A stretch of DNA of 5,129 nt, taken from assembly GCA_034432855.1 (NCBI GenBank), contig DAOUBA010000100.1, positions 1 through 5,129 of the forward strand, written 5' to 3'. Position 1 is the first letter of the stretch; each line of letters opens with the position of its first letter. The translations under genes and the position numbers were made by a program. Of this stretch, positions 1 to 4,502 are shown one piece after another. Under the pieces are notes generated by a model. It had not been told where the DNA came from. It was given only the letters and a program-made list of their open reading frames with translations, and did no database searches. Source of the stretch: DAOUBA01 sp034432855. Its GTDB lineage: Bacteria > Chloroflexota > Anaerolineae > B4-G1.

Positions 1-19
1 CGGCAGGGGGATGGTTCAT
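1..19 (-). CDS. Start of a leftward gene, product unknown (only 6 codons visible)
   Basis: On the minus strand an ATG at 19-17 opens a frame reading M-N-H-P-P-A before the window ends. The case for a real gene is its context. A near-perfect Shine-Dalgarno AGGAGGT (plus-strand 30-24) lies four bases before the ATG. A strong sigma-70-type promoter lies a further 20 to 50 bases upstream, giving a leader of about 25 bases. Too little protein is visible to suggest a function. The gene is divergent from the recombinase remnant at its back, so it is probably a host gene or the neighbouring gene brought next to the remnant by a deletion. Confidence 0.6.
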
Positions 20-23
20 CGCA

Positions 24-30
24 ACCTCCT
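24..30 (-). promoter_or_regulatory. Strong Shine-Dalgarno AGGAGGT for the leftward gene
   Basis: The plus strand reads ACCTCCT, so the minus strand reads AGGAGGT, followed by TGCG and the ATG at 19. Both match to the 16S anti-SD and spacing are close to ideal. This fixes the start of the leftward gene. Confidence 0.65.
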
Positions 31-50
31 CGTGGCAAGGGATGGCCTGT

Positions 51-79
51 AGTTTACCACGCGCCCGCTTCACCGTCAA
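51..79 (-). promoter_or_regulatory. Sigma-70-type promoter driving the leftward gene
   Basis: On the minus strand TTGACG (plus 79-74) is followed by exactly 17 bases and then TAAACT (plus 56-51). These match the -35 consensus TTGACA at 5 of 6 and the -10 consensus TATAAT at 4 of 6, with optimal spacing. Transcription would start near plus 44. It occupies DNA where the N-terminal part of the neighbouring recombinase should be encoded, which supports a junction close to position 110. Confidence 0.6.
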
Positions 80-101
80 TTCCAGTTGTGCGGTTGTTAA
101 A

Positions 102-111
102 GTGCGTTCAA
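102..111 (+). repeat. 10-base direct repeat GTGCGTTCAA, copy 1
   Basis: GTGCGTTCAA at 102-111 is identical to 606-615, where it forms the 5' strand of the T stem plus most of the T loop of the tRNA-Arg fragment. Copy 1 sits exactly where integrase homology begins, so the two copies bracket the remnant. This fits a deletion or recombination between short repeats. A chance match cannot be excluded. Confidence 0.45.
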
Positions 112-530
112 GGGTAATGCTAGAGAACCGCCGCGCGCTGGTGTATGAGAAAGGTCGAGGCGGCAGGAAGAAAGCTCAATATGTCTACTTCTCTGAATAC
201 ACCAAGGGGGCGATCGAAGAATACCTCCGCGTGCGGCCTGAGAGCGGAAGTGATCGGCTTTTTGTATCGAAGCGCGGCGGAGATATGACACCGCGTGCCG
301 TCTACCAGGTCTTGAAGCGACTGGCTGGAAAAGCGGGGGTAAGGGGCCGCTTCAATCCCCATGCCTTCCGCCACGGCTGGGCACGCGAGGCATTGCGGAA
401 CGGTGCCGATCTGGGGACAGTCTCCGATATCCTGGGACACAGCAGCATAGAGGTGACAAAGAAATTCTATGCGAGGTGGGCCGATGACGAGCTTCGAGAG
501 CGACACGACCGGTTCACTTGGCTGAAGTGA
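112..530 (+). pseudogene. Tyrosine recombinase (integrase), C-terminal catalytic remnant
   Basis: The frame is open from the left edge, with an ATG at 42, but recognisable integrase sequence begins only around 112-117 (M-L-E-N-R-R). Numbered from the ATG at 42, the visible catalytic features are: a beta-hairpin lysine region (E-K-G-R-G-G-R-K-K, 36-44); the HxxR box H-A-F-R with His107 and Arg110; the L-G-H box with His133; and the nucleophile Tyr143 in K-F-Y-A-R. These are the hallmarks of phage-type/XerC-like recombinases, which cut and rejoin DNA through a 3'-phosphotyrosine. The first catalytic arginine (normally in a T-G-x-R-x-x-E box about 15-20 residues before the hairpin) and the whole core-binding N-terminal domain are absent in all three forward frames upstream. 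Residues 1-24 read through the promoter of the opposite gene. The fragment has the correct C-terminus and stop, so this is 5' truncation and it should be inactive. Its stop lies 53 bases before a tRNA-Arg 3' half, the usual int-att arrangement. Confidence 0.85.
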
Positions 531-583
531 GTAAAGGGGCACTAGCCCACAAAGAGTGGACTGTCTCACCGTGTCCCCGAGAA

Positions 584-632
584 GGAACCTCCTAAGTTCA
601 AGGCCGTGCGTTCAAATCGCACCAGGGGCACC
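584..632 (+). tRNA. tRNA-Arg(CCU) 3' part; probable attachment site (attR) scar
   Basis: The segment folds as the 3' part of a tRNA with exact spacing. The anticodon stem is GGAAC (584-588) with GTTCA (596-600), four of five pairs formed, around the loop CTCCTAA, giving T33, anticodon CCT and A37. The variable loop is AGGCC (601-605). The T stem GTGCG/CGCAC is perfect (606-610, 618-622) around TTCAAAT. The acceptor 3' strand is CAGGGGC (623-629), with discriminator A630 and CC before T633. A matching acceptor 5' strand, GCCCCTG, is not found upstream. TCTC/GAGA (564-567, 579-582) sits at D-stem spacing, but its loop lacks the GG pair and 555-561 cannot pair with the acceptor. The gene is therefore a 3' fragment, not a working tRNA. 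The one broken pair (G584 with A600) suggests that tRNA-derived sequence begins at about 585, near the anticodon where many integrases cross over. The integrase 3' end just upstream supports an att site. Confidence 0.75.
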
Positions 633-640
633 TGTGAGAG
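606..640 (+). repeat. Degenerate direct repeat, copy A (tRNA-Arg 3' end plus flank)
   Basis: Hand alignment of 606-640 with 2127-2158 gives 28 matches over 35 columns, with three single-base gaps. The shared core includes CGTTC, AATCGC, GGGG and a terminal TGAGAG. The match runs about eight bases past the tRNA end (CCTGTGAGAG versus ATCTGAGAG). It is therefore not explained only by conserved tRNA bases and suggests two related insertion scars in the same orientation. Confidence 0.4.
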
Positions 641-673
641 AACGTCAAGCGAATGTGTCGGGGCAGAGAGACT

Positions 674-898
674 ATGAGCCGGCAGGAACGGTCTTGTAAG
701 CACGACAGCGTCGCGTGGTTAATGGTGGGTGGGCTGGTGGCGCTTCTGAGCGCCTGCGCGGTTGCTACGCCCTCGCTTACTCCTATGCCACGGTCTGCCC
801 CCACCCTACTTCCCATACCCACCTCAACTGCCGAGTGCCCCGCCGACTCTGCACGATGGACAAATGTCAATTACAGTACTTACGCGGTCGGCAGTTGA
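674..898 (+). pseudogene. Lipoprotein gene, truncated after signal peptide and linker
   Basis: The frame encodes 74 residues from the ATG at 674. An in-frame ATG at 653 adds seven residues and is less likely, because the 674 start gives a normal signal peptide. Residues 1-12 are polar with positive charges. Residues 13-27 are a hydrophobic segment ending in L-L-S-A-C, a lipobox with Cys28 as the lipidated residue, so a signal peptidase II substrate anchored to the outer face of the membrane is predicted. A Ser/Thr/Pro-rich linker (about 33-57) follows, as is common before an extracellular domain. Only some 20 more residues are encoded before the TGA at 896-898. The frame ends where transposase-derived sequence begins on the other strand, near 900. 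The functional domain was therefore probably lost. Upstream purines (GAGAGA before 674) make only a weak ribosome binding site. Confidence 0.55.
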
Positions 899-899
899 T

Positions 900-1298
900 C
901 TGAAGTGACCTTGCGCGCGCCCACACCAGAATGTTGTGGGCCAACGTTTCCAACAGGACGACCATATCCACACTCCCACCGCCGGAGTCAATCCGCAGAA
1001 TCGTGCGCTGCCGTTTGGCCTCGTCCAGCCCCAGGGTGCGATCCGCCGCCTCGACCAGAGGACGCAGGGCGGTGGGCAACTGGTCTTTTCCGGGAAACAC
1101 CCGCTCCACCACCACCTCTTCGTAATAGGTAGCCAAGACGTAGCCGATCTGACGCCCCTGACGGTTGCGTGGGTGGCGGAAGTAGCCCCTGCTGGCAAAC
1201 GCCGCCTTCGGCCCGCAGGGCCGCCCGGTGAGGTCTATGTCCAGCAGTTGCTGTTCCAGGTGGTAGGGATGACGGTATCTCTGCTGTGCTTGCAGTAG
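900..1298 (-). pseudogene. DDE transposase remnant with both ends and an internal part missing
   Basis: Reading the minus strand from about 1298 gives a transposase-like chain. It begins near a Tyr/His/Gln-rich stretch and continues to L-L-D-I-D-L-T-G-R-P-C-G (first catalytic Asp region, about 1247-1212). It then reads G-Y-F-R-H-P-R-N-R-Q-G-R-Q, A-T-Y-Y-E-E-V-V-V-E-R-V-F-P-G-K and L-R-I-D-S-G-G-G-S (second Asp, 989-987). The D-x-D-x-T-G and D-(A/S)-G-G-G-S boxes resemble IS4/IS1380-like DDE transposases. Right after the second Asp the frame passes to M-V-V-L-L-E-T-L-A-H-N-I-L-V-W-A-R-A-R. That looks like the helix near the C-terminus of these enzymes, so the middle strand part appears deleted near 966. 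The frame then runs into the lipoprotein remnant (stop at 867). A TTG at 1136 is the only nominal start. About 130 of the usual 400-500 residues remain. No terminal inverted repeats are seen. The exact IS family is uncertain. Confidence 0.7.
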
Positions 1299-1522
1299 AT
1301 GAGGGCCACGGCCTCTTCCATCTGGGCCACGTTCTGAGCATTGCAGGCGTCAAGGGTGTCCTGAACGACCGATTCCCTCAGCTCAATCCCCAACTGTCGG
1401 AAGGCCTCGCGGATTTTGTCCTCGTATTCCTGCTCGGAGGTTTCCCCCTGCTCCGCCGCCAGTGTGCTCCCCAGTTGTGCGATCGTATCCTCTGCATCCA
1501 CGTCCGCCTCGTCCAGCGGCAA
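1235..1522 (-). pseudogene. Acidic helical ORF of unknown function, fused at its 3' end to transposase DNA
   Basis: This frame opens directly after the TAG of the metallopeptidase gene (1556-1558). Its only plausible initiator is a TTG at 1522-1520 with no good Shine-Dalgarno. Residues 1-76 are rich in Asp, Glu, Gln and Ala (E-Q-E-Y-E-D-K-I-R-E-A-F-R-Q-L-G) and should form soluble amphipathic helices. After A-V-A-L-I-Y (about 1295) the frame reads the transposase remnant out of phase and stops at 1235. The last 19 residues are therefore not original, and the ORF is either a 3'-truncated gene or an internal gene fragment. I recognise no family. The shared frame with the upstream gene could mean it was once the C-terminal part of a longer metallopeptidase, or an operon partner. 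Confidence 0.4.
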
Positions 1523-1555
1523 GAAGGTGCCACACTGTCTTGAGGCTCGCTGTTC

Positions 1556-1897
1556 CTACTCCACCAACCCGTACCGCGCCAGGTACGAGTTCACCAGCGC
1601 CTGGAACTTTTTGCCGTGATGAGGGGCCGGATACTTGATGTGTAGCAACTCGTGGATGATGACTCTGGCGCGGAAGGAGGCGGGCTGGTAGAGCAGGTCG
1701 CGGTCGAAGGTGAGCCGCCCCTCGCGGGAACAACTGCCCCACTTGCGCTTCATCGCGCGCACGGTGACCAGCACCGGCGCGACGCCGAGGCGACCGGCCC
1801 ACGCGGTCAATTCAGCCTTGAAAACCTCCACCGGCACGCTCTTCTCCAGCGGCGGAGGCAGCGGCAACGTCTTGTCCATCCGGGCCGCGCGCCTCAT
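1556..1897 (-). CDS. YgjP/DUF45-type zinc metallopeptidase, short form
   Basis: The 113-residue protein carries two diagnostic motifs of the YgjP-like (DUF45, M48-related) family: K-W-G-S-C-S at 52-57 and the zinc-binding H-E-L-L-H at 82-86. A downstream histidine pair (His93/His94 in A-P-H-H-G-K-K-F) is the likely third ligand, and Glu83 the catalytic base. It has no signal peptide or membrane segment, so it is probably cytoplasmic. Family members are often near 230 residues, so this is a compact version with essentially only the catalytic core. I chose the ATG at 1897 because AGGTG lies five bases upstream and its ATG overlaps the TGA of the preceding ORF (ATGA), implying translational coupling. 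An in-frame ATG at 1879 has no such site, and the frame extends to 2041 only through the upstream gene. Relatives often sit in type I restriction-modification loci, but no hsd gene is visible here. Substrate is unknown. Confidence 0.8.
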   Translation of the reverse strand: MRRAARMDKTLPLPPPLEKSVPVEVFKAELTAWAGRLGVAPVLVTVRAMKRKWGSCSREGRLTFDRDLLYQPASFRARVIIHELLHIKYPAPHHGKKFQALVNSYLARYGLVE

Positions 1898-2088
1898 CTC
1901 TGCACCTGCTCCACGACCCTGAAAATCTGACCCACCAGGCTCTTGGGATCGCATTCCAGCCCCGCTTCCCTGACGACCTCGCCGGCTGCCAGCGGCCTGG
2001 GAAGCAGCACCTTGTAGAGTTCGGTGCGCACCGCACGCCATTGGCTCTCGCTCGCCCGCCAGTAAAAGGGGGGTGATACAGTATTCAT
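1894..2088 (-). CDS. Small ORF (64 aa), unknown function, coupled to the metallopeptidase
   Basis: The ORF runs from an ATG at 2088 to a TGA at 1896-1894 that overlaps the metallopeptidase start (ATGA). Such overlaps usually mean genuine co-translated genes. The product is a small soluble protein without signal peptide, with a Trp/Arg-containing N-terminal half (Y-W-R-A-S-E-S-Q-W-R-A-V-R) and a likely helical C-terminus (V-G-Q-I-F-R-V-V-E-Q-V-Q). The Shine-Dalgarno is poor (GAGTTGAG just before the ATG). The frame stays open upstream, but only through the tRNA-like scar at 2106-2150 and the GH3 3' end. It could therefore be the 3' remnant of a longer gene whose front was lost at the scar. I do not recognise a family. 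Confidence 0.45.
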   Translation of the reverse strand: MNTVSPPFYWRASESQWRAVRTELYKVLLPRPLAAGEVVREAGLECDPKSLVGQIFRVVEQVQR

Positions 2089-2105
2089 CTCAACTCGCGG
2101 TGGCA

Positions 2106-2150
2106 GACGGACTGAAAATGGCATCCGTCGTTCGAATCGCGCCGGGGACA
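2106..2150 (+). other. Degraded tRNA-like scar, possible second attachment site
   Basis: The plus strand reads ACGGA, then CTGAAAA (an anticodon-type loop with T33, GAA and A37, as in tRNA-Phe), and later GTTCGAATC at T-loop position, CGGGGAC as a possible acceptor 3' strand, and A2150 as discriminator. The preceding AACTCGCGGTGGCAGAC (2092-2108) resembles a D loop. The fit is imperfect. The stretch between anticodon loop and T loop is three bases short, the T stem pairs only next to its loop, and the strand complementary to the anticodon stem is displaced. GACGGA (2106-2111) instead pairs with TCCGTC (2124-2129) across a 12-base loop. It is at best a fossil, lying between the GH3 stop and the small ORF. 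The identity as tRNA-Phe is a guess. Confidence 0.35.
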
Positions 2151-2158
2151 TCTGAGAG
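2127..2158 (+). repeat. Degenerate direct repeat, copy B
   Basis: This is the partner of 606-640, at about 80 percent identity by hand alignment. It covers the T loop, putative acceptor strand and downstream TGAGAG. Most substitutions are A/G transitions. The two copies bracket the remnant genes and the metallopeptidase pair. Confidence 0.4.
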
Positions 2159-2197
2159 GAGACATCGGGCGATTTTGGTTGGCTTCCTCGGGTAGAC

Positions 2198-4480
2198 TCA
2201 CCGCACACCGAATTGCCCTGCCAGAATGTTGGGCGGCAGAGCGCCGGTTTTCGGGGGTTGTTGGCCTCCGACCCACACCTGGAACTCGCCGGGTTCCAGC
2301 ACCCATTCCCCCTCTTCGTCGGCAAAGGACATTTGCTCGGCGGTGAGGGTAAAGCGGACGACCTGTTTTTCGCCAGGGGCCAGCCGGACGCGGATAAAAC
2401 CCTGCAATTGGAGCAAGGGCACAGGCAGAGAGGCCTCTACGTCCTTCAGGTATAGTTGCACCACTTCGTCGCCCGGGCGTGGCCCGGCGTTCTCAACCTC
2501 TACCTGGACATCAACAGGGTCCCCGCGTTTGACGGTCTGGGGCGTGATTTGGAGGTTGCGGTACGCAAAAGTGGTGTAACTCAGGCCAAAGCCGAACGGG
2601 AAGAGCGGCTCGCCTCTAAAGTAGCGATAGGTGCGGTTCTCCATGTTATAGTCGTCGAAAGCGGGCAGGTCTTCTACGGAGCGATAGAACGTAACTGGCA
2701 GCCGTCCACCCGGGTTGGTCAGGCCGAAGAGGGCCTCGGCCACAGCGGTTCCTCCTGCCTGGCCCGGATACCAGGCTTCCAGAATGGCGGGGACGTATTC
2801 AGCGGCCCAGTTGATGGAGAGGGCGCTGCCGTTCAACAGCACCAGAATGACGGGCGTTCCGGTGGCATAGATAGCCTGCAAAAGTTGTTCCTGGACGGGC
2901 GGCAGGTCCAGAGTCGTGCGATCGCCTCGACTGATGACACCTAGCGGATTGCCTTCTCTTTGACCCTCTTCGCCCTCTAACCGCTGTGAGAGGCCCATGA
3001 CCATGACGGCCACCTGTGATTTTTCGGCGGCCTGGATGGCCTCGGCAAAACCGTCTTGGGAGTCGTCAACGATGTCGCAGCCCCGAGCATAGATGACCTC
3101 GGTCTCGGAGGCAACCAGGGCCTGAATGCCGGCCAATACGGAAACCGGCTCTGCAGGCGTGCCCATGTAGTTGCCGGCCAGCACCAGGGTTTCGGCGGCG
3201 TTTGGCCCGATGACGGCGATGGACCTCACGTCGTCTCTCGATAGCGGCAACAGGTCATCCTGGTTCTTGAGCAGGATGAGTGATTGACGGGCTACTTCCA
3301 GCGCCAACTCACGGTGTTCTGAGCAATCCACGACGCTGAACGGTATCTGGGCGTAGGGCACCTGGTCCGGAGGGTCGAACATCCCCAGGCGGAAGCGGGC
3401 CATGAACAGCCGCTTGACCGCGCGGTCAATCTCCTCTTCAGTCAGCAGCCCGCGCCGGACGGCCTCTTCGAGTTTGCCATAGTGGCATGGAATGCCGTAG
3501 GTACAGCCACATTCCAGGTCACAGCCGTTTCTGACGGCCAAGGCAGCGGCCTCAATCGTGGAATTCACCAGGCGGTGGCCGGTGCAGATGTCGTCAACCG
3601 CGCCGCAATCGGAGACGACGTATCCTTTGAATCCCCATTCGTCGCGCAGGATTTTCTTGAGCAACGTTGGGCTGGCGCAGCACGCCTCGCCATTGACCCG
3701 ATTGTAGGCTCCCATAATGGAGTATGCCTGCCCCTCGACGACGCAGGCTTTGAAGGCGGGCAGGTAGGTCATACGCAAGTCGCGCTGGGATACCCTGGCG
3801 TCGAAGGAGTGACGCTCTTTTTCTGGGCCGCTGTGGACGGCAAAATGTTTGGGTGTGGCAACCACTTTCAGATAGCGCGGGTCTGACCCCTGCATGCCCT
3901 GTACGAATTTGACCGCCAGTCGGGCCGTGAGATAGGGGTCTTCGCCATAGGTTTCCTGGCCGCGGCCCCAGCGAGGATCGCGGAAGATATTGATGTTGGG
4001 GCTCCAAAAGGTCAGCCCGGTATAGAGCGCGCGCACGCCCTTGCGGACAGCCTCGTGATGTTTGGCCCGCGCTTCGTCCGAAATCGCTTCGGCCATGCGG
4101 TAGATCAGGTCGGGGTTCCATGTGCTTGCCAGGCCGATGGCCTGTGGGAAGACGGTGGCGATGCCGGCGCGGGCTACGCCGTGCAGCGCCTCGTTCCACC
4201 AGTTGTACTTGGGGACGTCCAGACGCTCGATGGCCGGCGCTTCGCTGCCCATTTGCGAGATCTTTTCCCCGAGGGTCATACGCCCCACCAGATCGTTTAC
4301 CCGCTCTTCGAAGGAGAAGGCAGGTTCGTGATAGATTGCCGGTAGGTCAGAAGTCGAGGTGGTCGCAGTGACAGGGTGAGAACGCGGATGGGTGCAGCCC
4401 GCGAGCATCAAGCCAGCCGTAGCGAGGGAACCTTCCAGGAATTGGCGTCGAGAGAGGACCTGTCTGTTGGTGTGTTGCAT
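2198..4480 (-). CDS. Family 3 glycoside hydrolase (beta-xylosidase/beta-glucosidase), Tat-exported lipoprotein
   Basis: This 760-residue enzyme is expected to remove terminal beta-linked xylose or glucose from oligosaccharides with retention of configuration. I chose the ATG at 4480 because AGGTG lies five bases upstream; a GTG at 4486 would overlap that site. Residues 10-15 (S-R-R-Q-F-L) form a twin-arginine motif, and L-A-G-C puts a lipidation cysteine at 29, so a folded, membrane-anchored extracytoplasmic protein is predicted. The GH3 barrel domain (about 55-325) contains W-W-N-E-A-L-H-G (94-101), W-G-R-G-Q-E-T-Y-G-E-D-P (171-182), Lys211-His212, and the nucleophile Asp291 in V-V-S-D-C-G. 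The second domain (about 390-640) has R-L-E-G-E-E (500-505), holding the likely acid/base Glu. A fibronectin-III-like domain ends the chain (about 645-735). The motifs resemble bacterial xylan beta-xylosidases, but sugar specificity cannot be read off safely. It is intact and full length. A 22-base gap to the upstream gene implies co-transcription. Confidence 0.93.
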   Translation of the reverse strand: MQHTNRQVLSRRQFLEGSLATAGLMLAGCTHPRSHPVTATTSTSDLPAIYHEPAFSFEERVNDLVGRMTLGEKISQMGSEAPAIERLDVPKYNWWNEALHGVARAGIATVFPQAIGLASTWNPDLIYRMAEAISDEARAKHHEAVRKGVRALYTGLTFWSPNINIFRDPRWGRGQETYGEDPYLTARLAVKFVQGMQGSDPRYLKVVATPKHFAVHSGPEKERHSFDARVSQRDLRMTYLPAFKACVVEGQAYSIMGAYNRVNGEACCASPTLLKKILRDEWGFKGYVVSDCGAVDDICTGHRLVNSTIEAAALAVRNGCDLECGCTYGIPCHYGKLEEAVRRGLLTEEEIDRAVKRLFMARFRLGMFDPPDQVPYAQIPFSVVDCSEHRELALEVARQSLILLKNQDDLLPLSRDDVRSIAVIGPNAAETLVLAGNYMGTPAEPVSVLAGIQALVASETEVIYARGCDIVDDSQDGFAEAIQAAEKSQVAVMVMGLSQRLEGEEGQREGNPLGVISRGDRTTLDLPPVQEQLLQAIYATGTPVILVLLNGSALSINWAAEYVPAILEAWYPGQAGGTAVAEALFGLTNPGGRLPVTFYRSVEDLPAFDDYNMENRTYRYFRGEPLFPFGFGLSYTTFAYRNLQITPQTVKRGDPVDVQVEVENAGPRPGDEVVQLYLKDVEASLPVPLLQLQGFIRVRLAPGEKQVVRFTLTAEQMSFADEEGEWVLEPGEFQVWVGGQQPPKTGALPPNILAGQFGVR

Positions 4481-4502
4481 GGACACACCTCACTGGGGTT
4501 AC
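4481..4502 (-). promoter_or_regulatory. Short intergenic spacer with the GH3 ribosome binding site
   Basis: The minus strand reads ...AACCCCAGTGAGGTGTGTCC before the ATG at 4480. GAGGTG with a five-base spacer is a good Shine-Dalgarno for that ATG and lies too close to serve the in-frame GTG at 4486. At 22 bases the spacer has no room for a promoter or terminator. Confidence 0.6.

Noticed and set aside
42..111. N-terminal 23 residues of the forward recombinase frame as real protein
   Set aside because: They resemble no recombinase sequence, lack the first catalytic arginine box and coincide with the promoter and leader of the leftward gene.
534..548. GGGC-ACTA-GCCC hairpin after the recombinase stop as a terminator, and the AGGGGCAC match to 624-631
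   Set aside because: The stem is only four pairs with no T tract. The 8-base repeat is short enough to be chance.
555..583. A 5' half completing the tRNA-Arg, using TCTC/GAGA as D stem
   Set aside because: The spacing fits, but the D loop lacks the conserved GG pair and the bases at acceptor position cannot pair with CAGGGGC, so no complete functional tRNA is supported.
1556..2041. 161-residue version of the metallopeptidase
   Set aside because: The extra N-terminal residues are a Gly/Arg-rich shadow of the upstream small ORF. The ATG at 1897 has a ribosome binding site and ATGA coupling.
2106..2129. GACGGA/TCCGTC hairpin as a Rho-independent terminator for the GH3 operon
   Set aside because: Six pairs, a 12-base loop and no T run on the minus-strand 3' side, so it is not a convincing terminator.
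1894..2325. A 143-residue minus-strand frame over the scar and GH3 end
   Set aside because: Its first half reads antisense through the tRNA-like scar and out of frame through the GH3 3' end. Only the part from the ATG at 2088 is plausible.
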